64,000 nucleotides of DNA from Fennellomyces sp. T-0311. Lineage: Eukaryota > Mucoromycota > Mucoromycetes > Mucorales > Lichtheimiaceae. The position numbers and the translations under genes are program-made. The notes beneath the pieces are model-generated. The model did no database searches and was not told the DNA's origin. It saw only the letters and a list, made by a program, of their open reading frames with translations. Location of the stretch: the NCBI GenBank assembly GCA_025266875.1, contig JALLLT010000020.1:1-64000 (forward strand). The letters run 5' to 3'. Of the stretch, positions 34,628-43,610 are shown in pieces (positions within the stretch are counted from its first letter, which is position 1; each line of letters starts with the position of its first letter).

Positions 34628-36337
34628 ATGTCTCACCAACCTACTACTTCCAACGCCTCCGAAACTGGTTCCGTTCCTCAGCAACCCGGTATCCAAGCTA
34701 CCACTGCCAACTCTCAGCAAGATTCCTTGGATCTCGAAATGCAAGACCCAGCCACGTCAAGCGGTGATCGCTCGCCCATCGAGCACGCGCAAGAAGCTGT
34801 TGACCGTGCCACCCAAAACCTGATCCATTGGGCTATCCAGCTGTCTCGTACGGATCTTCCGCTGGAGCAGCTCCAACTGGCACTGGCTCGTCATGATTTG
34901 GCCGATCGTTCCTTGGCATCCCTACAGGCAAGCCTTCAGAAGTTGACTGCCGAGTCCCAGCCAACAACACCTGTCCCGGCTCCAAATGCCACCAACCGCC
35001 TTGTCGTGCCCTCGGACCTACCTCTCCTTCAATGGGCCGGCAACGTATCCGACCGCACCAAGCCTGTTTTTGCCTCCATGCAAGAGTGTCTCGACCGGTT
35101 CGAAGACATCGTCGAGTCATACGCTCAAGACTTGGACTCTGCCTGGTGTCATCTCCTTCCCCGCATGTTGTCTCTGGATCAACGCTCCTGGTTCGTCGAC
35201 CACCTCAAGCCCCATGCCTCTTTGCCTTGGTCGTTCGCCCGCAAGACCATCGTCAACAAGTATGGCATCCAAGATGCCGAGCGCCAGGCACAACACATGC
35301 AAGAACTGGTCAATATGCGCATGCAGCGCAACGAGTCGGTCGAGTCCTATACCGACCGGTTCCACAAGGTTCACCGCGAGGCAGGTTGTGAGGACAGCTG
35401 CATCATCGCCACCATCTTCACCAACTCCCTGCTTCCGGAGCTCCAGCAGCATGTGAGCCTTGGGCAAACTCACTTGTCCGCTGACCAGCGTGCCTCCACT
35501 GACCAAGCCGCCAACCTGGCCCGCAACCTGTATGGCAAGGTCGTGCTCTCGCAGCACAGCAAGCAAGCCGCCGCCCATGACTCTGGTCCCACCAACAAAG
35601 GCAAGGCTGTCAAGAGGTCCGCGCCCTCCGAGCGCAACAACAAGAAGTTTTGCCAGACCCATGGTCACTGCTACCATTCGACCGAGGAGTGTCGCAAGCC
35701 GGATGCCGCTCTCAAGGTTCGCACTTCTGGTGCAAAAGTTTCGAAGCATGCCGCTTCATCGTCTTCTGGTTCTGGTTCGGGTTCGCGTGCTGGTTCGTCG
35801 TCTTCCGCCTCGGGAAACCTTTGCTTCCGCTGCAAAGCACCTTGGTCTCTGGACCATGCGTGCAAGGTTAACCACATGGCAATTCGATCGGCAACTCTTC
35901 TCCTCGACGAAAACGCCACTACAACACCAGTCACACCACCACCTGCTCCTGTCACTTCTGCGCTTCCTGTTTCGGGCGATTCGCCCACCAACCCTGCTTC
36001 CGTGGCTCCTGGGCCATCACCACCACCATCACTCGCTACCAATGTAGCTTCGTCCTCGTCGTCCGCGACACCTGAGGACATCGTCATGTCCGACGTGGAG
36101 CCCGACCTCCGCAACGTCTCCTCCCAGTGTAAGCCTTCTACAGAGCTTGTGAAACATTCTTTCATAAACACTAAATCTTTTTACACCTGTCTGTCTATTC
36201 AAAACAGAAACACCTTCGGCTTTGTCGATTCCGGTGCTACGTTTAGCGCGATCACTCCTTCCTTGGCCTCTCGTCTGGTCTTTTGGTTACGCCATCCGTT
36301 GGCAAGATTGGTCTCGCGGCCCCCGGGCTACAGATAG
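34628..36337 (+). CDS. Chromovirus Gag and protease N-terminus
   Basis: About 569 residues from the ATG at 34628. The Gag core spans residues ~130-300 (VFASMQECLDRFEDIVESYA; MLSLDQRSWFVDHLKPHA; VESYTDRFHKVHREAG). Two Cys/His motifs follow: CQTHGHCYHSTEECRKP near residue 340 and CFRCKAPWSLDHACKVNH near 400, separated by a Ser/Gly-rich linker. Protease starts near residue 535 with FVDSGATFSAITPS. The frame then runs into unrelated residues because a base is missing near 36275; the true protease continues in the frame of 36283-37617. Confidence 0.88.
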   Translation: MSHQPTTSNASETGSVPQQPGIQATTANSQQDSLDLEMQDPATSSGDRSPIEHAQEAVDRATQNLIHWAIQLSRTDLPLEQLQLALARHDLADRSLASLQASLQKLTAESQPTTPVPAPNATNRLVVPSDLPLLQWAGNVSDRTKPVFASMQECLDRFEDIVESYAQDLDSAWCHLLPRMLSLDQRSWFVDHLKPHASLPWSFARKTIVNKYGIQDAERQAQHMQELVNMRMQRNESVESYTDRFHKVHREAGCEDSCIIATIFTNSLLPELQQHVSLGQTHLSADQRASTDQAANLARNLYGKVVLSQHSKQAAAHDSGPTNKGKAVKRSAPSERNNKKFCQTHGHCYHSTEECRKPDAALKVRTSGAKVSKHAASSSSGSGSGSRAGSSSSASGNLCFRCKAPWSLDHACKVNHMAIRSATLLLDENATTTPVTPPPAPVTSALPVSGDSPTNPASVAPGPSPPPSLATNVASSSSSATPEDIVMSDVEPDLRNVSSQCKPSTELVKHSFINTKSFYTCLSIQNRNTFGFVDSGATFSAITPSLASRLVFWLRHPLARLVSRPPGYR

Positions 36338-37617
36338 ATAGAATTGGATCCGTCCAAATAAAGATTTCTCATAACGGCTACACTACTGTTCACACTTTCG
36401 AAGTCATGGACTTCAATGCTGATGCTGATATTTCTATCGGTGCTGATCTTATGCCTCACATTGGTATCTACTTGCAAGGTCTCGCCTATTGCTGGCACAA
36501 ACCCAACAGACCTTTAGCTCCGGCTACTACTTTCTTGCATGAGCCTAGCAATTCTCCAGCAGGCACTCCTGAAGAACATGCAAAATTCGTTGCTGCATTA
36601 CAACCTTTACTTGATGCAAATGCTGCTATTCCTCGTACAGCATCTTGTCCACTTCCTGAAGCTATGCTCTATATTCCTACCAAGGAAGGCGAAACAGCCT
36701 ATAGACGGCAATACCCCTTACCCGATAAGGCAATGCCGGCAATTCAGGGAACAATCAACAAATGGATCGATGACGGCGTTGTTGTTCCTGCACCTCCAGG
36801 CAACACTTTTAACAACCCTCTTACCTTCGTTCCGAAGCGTGATTCCTCCGGGAACATCAAATCCTTGAGAATTTGTCTTGACCCACGCAGACTTAACGCC
36901 ATTAGTGAAGTCTCAAGATACCCGATTCCGCTTATCAAGGATATTTTCAGAAAACTGCGACACGCGAAATACTTCGTTCTTCTTGACTTGAGCGACGCCT
37001 TTACGGCACTACCTATCTTTCCTGGTCACCAACATAAGGTATCATTCACCTTCGATGATCGCCAATACATGTTTGCCAGAATGCCTTTTGGTCTAGCAGG
37101 TGCTAGTAGCCACTACATGCACACGTTGCACACAATCACCCATGACCTCGAGCGGATTCAATTCTACATTGATGATGCCATCATTTGGGGTGACGATTTT
37201 GACTCGCTGCTTGAAGCAACTTCTCGGACTATACGTCGACTGACTGAATACAACCTTCGTATCAACATTGACAAAGCACGCTTCTATCAGAAATGTGTCT
37301 ATCTTCTTGGCTACTGCATTCAGGAAGGCATCATCGCGCCTGATCCACGCAAAGTCTGTAACGTCACGGATTGGCCGCAACCCAAAACGGGCAAAGACAT
37401 CATGTCCTTTCTTGGCCTTACTGGCTACTTTAGGGAACACATTCCCAACTATGCATACATCACTGCGCCATTGGACGCCCTTCGCTCGGCTAAAAGCCTT
37501 GAGGGTATATGGACTGAAGAGCATTCAATTGCCTTCAACAAGGTCAAACTCGCCTTACAATCCGCACCAGTTCTTAGCCAACCCTGTAGAAGGTTTGCCT
37601 TACTACTTGGCCACTGA
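36283..37617 (+). pseudogene. Chromovirus protease C-terminus and reverse transcriptase
   Basis: The protease remainder includes FNADADISIGADLMPHIGI. RT follows with YPLPDKAMPAIQGTI, NPLTFVPKRDSSGN, LRICLDPRRLNAISE, FVLLDLSDAFTALPI, FARMPFGLAGASS and the active site FYIDDAIIWG (Tyr-x-Asp-Asp). The connection segment LGLTGYFREHIPNYA leads toward RNaseH. Near 37583 one extra C (CCAACCC versus the expected CCAACC) throws the frame, and translation ends at 37617. Everything needed for polymerase activity is otherwise present. Confidence 0.88.
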
Positions 37618-39016
37618 TGCTTCTCAGTACGCAATCGGCTGTTGTCTCTACCAGATCGTGGACAATACCTACCGCTACATTGGCTTCATGGCTCGTTCCT
37701 TGAACAAAGCTGAACGCAACTACTCTACTAGTCGCCGGGAACTCTTAGCGATTGTTTATGGCTTGACCAAGTTCCACAAGTTCACTTGGCAAAACAAACT
37801 CACGGTCATGTGCGACCACAAGTCCCTGCAATATCTGCACACTCAACCGGTAGCATCTCCAATGATGGTCAACTGGCTCGACACCATTTGCAATTACGAC
37901 TTCGACGTTGTATATCTGCCTGGCATTCGCAACATTCTTCCCGATGCATTAAGTCGCCTCTTTCCGTCGAACGCGCTGGAGGGGGGTAATGTGTCAGACG
38001 AAGACAGCAATTTCGCACGTTCTCCTTATTTAGGCGATTTTATCTCGTCTCGGAAAAACAAGAGCACACAAGCCTCTTCTTCCACTACTACGCACAATCA
38101 ACGCGCAGCAGAACTCATTGACTACATCACTCCACCAGAGAGCGCACGTAGCGATCTACTTATGAATGCTCATCTCAACGGTCACTTTGGCACTGACGCC
38201 ATTATCAACGAGTTGCATAGCGACGGTTTCCACTGGAATACCATAAAGCAAGACGCACTCAACACCGTAGCTAAGTGTCCTGAATGTCAAAGATTCAACA
38301 TTGGCAAACACGGTTATTCACCTCTACGCAGAATCACTGCAGATCGTCCTGGCGATCACTGGGCTATTGACTTGGCCGATATGAATGCTACTACCCCAAG
38401 TGGGAACAACTACATTCTCGTCATGGTTGACATCTTCTCACGTTTCTGCATACTCCGTGCAATTCCAGACAAAACCTCTCTGACCATCGCAAAACAGCTT
38501 ATCGACGTCTTCAACCTTGTTGGCTGGCCCAAAGTGCTACAGTCTGACAATGGCGCCGAATTCTCAAATGAGCTTGTTCGTCTCGTGGTTGAACACTCCG
38601 GTGTAGACCATCGCCTGGTTACTCCATGGCATCCACGCGCCAATGGTGTCGCCGAGAAATGGGTACATACCACAAAGTCGGTTCTCAACAAGAGACTACT
38701 TGGTAAGAAAACAGATTGGGATCTGTACCTTTCTGCTACTCAGCTTGCTATCAACTCGAAGCATGCAGCCATCCATGGCTCTCGCCCATTCTCTCTCATG
38801 TTCGCAAGACAACCAAACACTTGGCAGGATTATTCCGAGACACAACTGGCTGACATGAACGCTGCTCGCAACTCAGACAAACGATTTGAGGAAATGGAAT
38901 CTATGTCATTCCTGCAATCACAGAGCGTATCAATGCCTTACACGAAGCTCAAAGCAAAAAGTTCACCAAGAACAATCGGATTCTCTCAGAATTCCCCATC
39001 GGTAGCAAGGTCATGA
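37585..39016 (+). pseudogene. Chromovirus RNaseH and integrase
   Basis: RNaseH: ATDASQYAIGCCLYQ, STSRRELLAIVYGL, VMCDHKSLQYLHTQ and LPDALSRL. Integrase: zinc-binding HLNGHFG (first part of the HHCC motif) through CPECQRFNIGKHG, then DDE core residues in HWAIDLADMNA, VLQSDNGAEFSNEL and HPRANGVAEKWVHTT. Frame changes near 38915, after [11 protein letters not shown], divert the last 30 codons of this ORF. The correct frame ([16 protein letters not shown]) joins 39013-39441. Confidence 0.88.
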
Positions 39017-39441
39017 TCCTGAATGTAAACCGGAAGTCAAAGACTGACGCCCGTTATGAAGGACCCTTTACCATACATGGCAGACGAGCTGGATCAAGTG
39101 GTCCTTACGTCCTTACGGATGAAACAGGTGCACTTCTCGCACGTGACATACCACCTTCCCACATCAAGCTGATCTCACAAGACACAATCGCCTCAGGCAA
39201 TGACTTTTACGAGATGCTCAGCATTGTGGATCACAGAGGTAAAAATGGCAAATACCAATACAGGGTTCGTTGGAAAGGCTACACAGAAGAAGATGACACG
39301 TGGGAGCCACCACATCACTTCAATGACAGAACGATCATTGAGAAATACTGGCAACGCCGCGACCCTAGCCAAAACAAACGCAAACGCATGGCTAAGCCTG
39401 CACGCTACGATACTCGCTCATCCAAGCGCACTCGCACTTAG
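38925..39441 (+). pseudogene. Chromovirus integrase C-terminus with chromodomain
   Basis: After the frame change the integrase tail reads [17 protein letters not shown] and [15 protein letters not shown] (GPF region). A chromodomain follows: [38 protein letters not shown], then IIEKYWQRR. Its aromatic residues (Tyr, Trp, Trp) suit binding of methylated histone tails, which in chromoviruses steers integration to chromatin. The terminus is basic ([21 protein letters not shown] begins after position 39370). Confidence 0.85.
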
Positions 39442-39614
39442 GGTTGTCTTTTCTCAAAGCAACAATTTTCTCCCACTGGGTTTTATAACTGAGTTTTTCA
39501 GACTTCCCGATTTATCACAAGTGCACACAAAAACACATTTATTTCATTTGACTCTCATTCTTTACTTCATCACTCGTTCACTCCATCTGCTCATTCCAAC
39601 GGTTGCTTCAACCT

Positions 39615-39626
39615 GGTGGGGGGTAA
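39615..39626 (+). other. Polypurine tract of the chromovirus
   Basis: GGTGGGGGGTAA lies directly before the 3' LTR start TGTTG at 39627, the expected plus-strand primer position. Confidence 0.8.
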
Positions 39627-40046
39627 TGTTGTATCCAACATGAACACACCCTAACAAGCTTCTTTGTCATCTATGCTGTCCGTCAGCGAATAAGAGCTTT
39701 CCATCCTTACCGCCGCTTCCCACTTCCGACATCGGAACGTTGAGCTTCATGCTTACCAAATACTCAGCCAATCAGGTTACTCATAGACACGACCTTCCGG
39801 TCAGCGCGTCTCTTCACGGATATGTTCTGTCAGCATTCATCCTATCAATCATCACGATCCGTAACTGCTCAATGATAATAAGGTTGACATTACACATCAC
39901 TCACGGAAACACCGGCTTAAGGAAATCCCATCATGGATAAGCATTTATTATAAATAGAGAGAGCAAAACATATGAAATAAATCAGTTACCTTTTTGAGTC
40001 TCGTTGACACTTTTGTCTTTTACACTTGCTTCTCTCTGATTTAACA
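39627..40046 (+). repeat. Chromovirus 3' LTR (420 bp)
   Basis: Identical to the 5' LTR except CAGCGAATAAG versus CAGCGCGAATAAG, one A/G difference near 39735 and one C/T difference near 39912. Followed by GTCAT. Confidence 0.93.
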
Positions 40047-40051
40047 GTCAT

Positions 40052-40528
40052 GTGTACGCCGTTGCTACTGCCATGGACCCACGCCTCAAGTACAAATGGT
40101 GGGAGGACGAGAACTGGGGTGAATACCAGGCAGACGCAATAGAAATGGTGGAGCATACATGGCAATCGTACAAGCTGTCCAAGAGCCAAGAACGAAGCAC
40201 GGTCAACCCAGACGCTTTGATCAAGAAGAAGAGGTCGAACGTTGACCAGCTGGAGAAATATGCTGCTGCTGACACCGTCACTGACGAGAGTGATGGGTAG
40301 AACAACTCGATCGTTTTGAAGTATTGGCAACGGGAGGTGAACAATTGGCAGGAGCTAAGGCTGATGGCACGCAGGTACTTGGCGATTCCTGCATCGTCAA
40401 CAGGATCCGAACGCCTTTTCTCTCGCGCAAAGCACTACATCCCAAGTGAGCGAAACCGACTCAGTAGCAAGAAACTCGAAGCAAGTGTCCTACTCGATTC
40501 GTGGAGCAAGTATTTTGGAGAAGAATAA
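40052..40528 (+). pseudogene. hAT transposase, 3' part with dimerization domain
   Basis: After the duplicated GTCAT the frame resumes as VYAVATAMDPRLKYKWWEDE. It meets a TAG at 40298-40300 in the linker (DESDG-stop-NNSIVLKYW), then continues to the C-terminal hAT dimerization region: MARRYLAIPASSTGSERLFS, then RAKHYIPSERNRLSSKKLEA, ending at 40528. CAG to TAG is the simplest origin of the stop. So the gene had two independent lesions: this stop and the LTR element. Confidence 0.88.
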
Positions 40529-41002
40529 CAGCAAGATGGGGATTGTGCATGGTTGTAAAAAGCTTTTTTTATGTGCTCATTACAACGGTCACTTTTCTTT
40601 TTTACTTTTAACTCCCCTTCTTCCCTACAAACACTTTTCAATGCTTCTGCCATTCTGCTCTCCCGCCACCCTTATCTGTTTTTATTTTCTTCCCCATCGT
40701 TACACTTAGTGTTATTTCGTTTTCTCCTTTCTTTTTCTTCTTTCTACTCTTTTCTTCCTTTTTTCTCGCTGCTTTCGACTGTTGTACTATATAACATCTG
40801 CTAATTCAATAAAAAACATCAGCGTATACACTTACTTTTAATTTGTCCTTCTACGAAGCGTTGATCTCTCTCGAAGCTTGTTCTTACTATTCAGATTTCG
40901 GATCGGATCCGGATTTTTACGAAACGGATCCAGATCCACCTCGATCCGTTTCGGATCCAGATCCACCTCGATCCGTTTCGGATCCGTGAATGACGATCCC
41001 TA

Positions 41003-41649
41003 CTCTTGATATCACAAAGTGCGGTCTTCTGTATGAAGACCTCATCTTTATCGATAAGGCTGGCTTCAACATGTACATCCAAAGGTGCTTTGGCCGGTCA
41101 AAGAAGGGTAAGCCTGCAAGAGCTATGGTACCGAAGTCGAGAGGCGCAACAGTGACGATTTTGGGCGCGATTTGTACTGAGGGCGTGATCAATTTGTCGT
41201 TGAGAAAGCCCCAGCTTGTCACCGGTACCAAAAAGAGAAAGCTTGGCGCCAATAAAAAAGAGACCATCAAGATTGGAACGCGTGCGGAGCACTTCTTGGA
41301 ATTTGTCAAGACCGTGATGCGAGTGGTGCTTGACAACAAATTGCAGCAACGGATTATTGTTCTTGACAATGCAACAATTCACCATACAAAAGAGGTGAAA
41401 GAGGTGGTCTCAGCGCATGGTTTTGAGTTTCTTTTTCTCCCCCCGTACTCGCCAGTGGCAAATCCGATCGAATTGTTTTGGTTGAAGCTCAAGAGTGGTG
41501 TCAAGAGGCATACTTTGACTTCCGCTGACACCCTCACACCAAGAATCATCAACTCCGCCCACCTTATCACCAGCAAGGATTGCAAAGGATGGATCAGGCA
41601 TTCCGCAAGTTATATCCCACGCTTTCTCCTGGAAGAGCAGATGCTTTAA
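41003..41649 (+). pseudogene. Tc1/mariner transposase, 3' part (DDE_3 core)
   Basis: Resumes after the CTCTTGAT duplication as DITKCGLLYEDL and ends at the TAA at 41647-41649. The DDE core has FIDKAGFN (first Asp kept; the other copy has DEAGF), IIVLDNATIHHTKE (second Asp) and SPVANPIELFWLKL (Glu). The C-terminal codons EEQML lie within the right TIR. The original joined protein resembles 8775-9854 at most positions. Inactive because the hAT element separates it from its HTH half. Confidence 0.88.
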
Positions 41650-41961
41650 TGCATTTTTAAATAAAAAGTGAACTTCCATGTGTGTGACGAGAGCAATCAA
41701 TTACATGGTATGGCGCATGATAATTTTTTAGGAAGGCGGCCATAACCGTTTTAAACTGCTGCCAAGTACTAAACACACAAGCGCCTTATGAAATATACAT
41801 CAGCCGCCTTGGTTAAAAACATAACCCGCCTTAATGTAAAGTACACGAACCGCCATAATGTAAAATACATGACCCGCCAATGGAAAGGGGCCGCCATGTT
41901 GGAAAATAATCACCTGCCATATTGCTAAAAAAAGGTCCGCCTTATTCAAGGAAAAATCCAA
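41629..41961 (-). repeat. Right TIR of Tc1/mariner element (~333 bp)
   Basis: Inverted copy of 20879-21211, ending CAAGGAAAAATCCAA and TA. It holds the repeated CCGCC motifs (ACCCGCCTTAATGTAAAG, ACCGCCATAATGTAAAAT) and the transposase stop codon. Confidence 0.9.
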
Positions 41962-41963
41962 TA

Positions 41964-42840
41964 GTGAAGAACATTAAAGCGAGGATTTCAAAAGCGATTT
42001 AATAGGGAATTTCTTACTTCAATATTTTTTGTGACATTGCTAGTATAATATCTGAAATCGGCAGATGAATATAAGAGGACTGACTTTAAGGATGGTAAAC
42101 TAATAATCTTTATTTAATGAGGAACGACAGCTATTTATATGTTTTGGGATTATGTCTAGGAGATCGTCTTAATGATGGTGTAGATGATGGAGGCGCGCTT
42201 GATGACGGCGCGATTGGTGATGGTAAGGGGTTTGATGGCGGCGCGACTGTCACGTGCAGAGCTTGATTATGACTTACAGCTAGGTCATCACAGAGCACTT
42301 GCCAATGATTTGCAACTGCGATTCCTCAGATAATAGCAGATTAAAGGTAATGGGAACACTTCTTGTACCACTCCTGTTTGCTACTTTTTAAAAATATATC
42401 TCAGCTCCTCCGTGACACAGACAACTGTTGTTTCGTATCAACGATCAAATTCGGCAGTAACCACTTTTTGGACCCGGGAGCTATGTAGAGTACCACAAAT
42501 ACACGCGTTCATACTTTATTTATCGTTGCTTCAGCTCTGTATGTCTTTATAGATATATAAAAGTAGCTCGCTAATGTGTGAAAAAGGTTGCATGATTGAA
42601 TATTGAAATCCAGAATGCATACCAAGCACGCGCATGTATTATCATTAAAACAATAGACTTTGGCCTTTTGCACAAGGGATTGAGGGAAGGTAATACATAG
42701 CGGGGGATTGGGATTGCAAGGAGCAGATGTAACAATACATGTTACACTGCTGTGAAGCTTCGGAATCTACTACCAGACTATTGTAGTTTAACTAACTTTG
42801 GGGACGAAAGCAACGCCAAAAAGTAAATTTGTGTACCATG
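41964..42840 (-). other. CACTA B interior, possible last exons of a gene
   Basis: On the minus strand an open segment VANHWQVLCDDLA near 42310 is followed by GTAAGT...ACAG and then a Pro/Ser-rich tail (PPSNPLPSPIAPSSSAPPSS) ending RSPRHNPKTYK with a stop near 42137. It may be the 3' end of a CACTA accessory gene cut by the Tc1 insertion. The rest of the stretch shows nothing I recognise. Confidence 0.25.
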
Positions 42841-42865
42841 AAGGTTTTTTTTAAGAATATGCTTT

Positions 42866-43011
42866 CAGCCAGCTGAAATTGTGCTGATAGATAGCTGAAA
42901 ACTGAGCTTTCAGCAATAGCTTTCAGCCAGCTGACATTTAACTAAAAGATTGAGCTTTCAGCAAGCTTTCAGCAGCTGAAACCTTGCTGAAACTTCTCCT
43001 TTTTCGTAGTG
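42866..43011 (-). repeat. CACTA B right terminus with subterminal TTTCAG repeats
   Basis: Read inward: CACTACGAAAAAGGAG, then GTTTCAGC, GCTGAAAGCTTGCTGAAAGC and further copies. Same design as the left end at 13326. Confidence 0.75.
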
Positions 43012-43195
43012 CTTGTGCCCATAAAGCAAGTTCCTTTTGCGTCCACTTTGTCTGCTTATACTTGTAAATAAGTGCCAGTTTTTGCCGTTTCGTAAGGGAT
43101 TTGCACTTCTTAGCCTCTGGGACAGATTCACCTCCATTGATGACTTGCTTGGAGCCAGAAGCAATTTTATTGGTAGTAATAAGACAGGAAGACAT
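43012..43195 (-). pseudogene. pogo/CENP-B-type transposase, N-terminal fragment
   Basis: ATG at 43195 (MSSCLITTNKIASGSKQV) leads to a helix-turn-helix, SLTKRQKLALIYKYKQTK then WTQKELALWAQA, typical of CENP-B/pogo proteins. The frame is cut at 43011 by the CACTA terminus. Its element's right end is probably 46987. The remainder of the gene is not on the far side of the CACTA element at 13325, another sign of rearrangement. Confidence 0.6.
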
Positions 43196-43610
43196 TTCAA
43201 AGTAAATTGATGAAGGAGTATACAAAAGCGTAATGCTAGTTTATAAATTAAGCTAAGCTATAAACTTTTCACTGGATTCTAGAGATTTCTTTACACTTCT
43301 TTTCAGTGGAGATGATGAATAAGCTTTGGATAAGGGTTTAACCATATACCTCCTCTCGGAGTCCCAATTCGATATAACGATAATTCGATATAACGATATA
43401 ATGGGTGCTCACAAGGTGGCAATTAAGACCGCTGAGAATCAATTTTGTTATACCATATAAGGTCTATGCACCTTATATGGCATAACAAAAAAAACCGTCC
43501 TGACACGATTTTTTTTTAGCGTTTGTCTTAATTTAGAAATACTATAGTGACCCATACGCACACAATCGCGAATAAAGATACTTTTTACTGTTTGCAATTT
43601 TGTCCAACAA

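Larger units (their letters stand above)
34160..40046 (+). mobile_element. Chromodomain-bearing Ty3/gypsy retrotransposon (chromovirus), 5.9 kb
   Basis: The two LTRs (34160-34581, 39627-40046) are flanked by the 5-bp duplication GTCAT (34155-34159, 40047-40051). The LTRs differ only by two substitutions and one 2-bp indel, so the insertion is young. Gag-protease, RT, RNaseH, integrase and a C-terminal chromodomain are in chromovirus order. Three single-base frame changes split pol. A solo LTR of the same family is at 61351-61772. Confidence 0.95.
31075..41002 (+). mobile_element. hAT element (9.93 kb including nested retrotransposon)
   Basis: It is flanked by the 8-bp duplication CTCTTGAT (31067-31074 and 41003-41010), the hallmark length for hAT. 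The ends are TAGGGTTCTGCATAAAATCC and, inverted, TAGGGATCGTCATTCACGG. Subterminal regions (31090-31260, 40890-40990) are packed with GATCCGTTTCG/CGGATCC motifs in both orientations. It encodes a hAT transposase (32281-40528). Without the chromovirus it would be about 4.0 kb. The insertion lies inside the Tc1/mariner transposase. Confidence 0.92.
20879..41961 (+). mobile_element. Two-gene Tc1/mariner element with long TIRs, carrying nested insertions
   Basis: The ends are TTGGATTTTTCC and its complement, flanked by TA at 20877-20878 and 41962-41963. The TIRs are about 333 bp and differ at about four positions, all transitions. Inside are an HTH-only gene (21256-22063, minus) and a DDE_3 transposase (from 30287, plus; resumes at 41003). 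Without the Plavaka-like and hAT insertions the element would be roughly 4 kb. The transposase stop lies inside the right TIR, so the left TIR duplicates the last transposase codons. Confidence 0.85.
13326..43011. mobile_element. CACTA-type element B, expanded by nested insertions
   Basis: The left end at 13326 reads CACTACGAAAAATC inward and the right end at 43011 reads CACTACGAAAAAGG inward. Both are followed by dense TTTCAGC/GCTGAAA subterminal repeats. Removing the Tc1 composite (20879-41961) leaves about 8.6 kb, a sensible size for a CACTA element, with a Tnp2 gene and accessory genes inside. The 3-bp flanks differ (TAA left, CTT right), so either one end is from another copy or the site was rearranged. 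Treat the span as a hypothesis; both ends are clear. Confidence 0.55.

Noticed and set aside
34986..36171. Additional ORFs inside the chromovirus gag
   Set aside because: GC-rich coding sequence yields open shadow frames on both strands; only the Gag frame carries recognisable motifs.
43376..43402. GATATAACGATA repeats as a separate promoter element
   Set aside because: They match the pogo-type terminal region on the other side of the Harbinger insertion, so a transposon end is the simpler reading.
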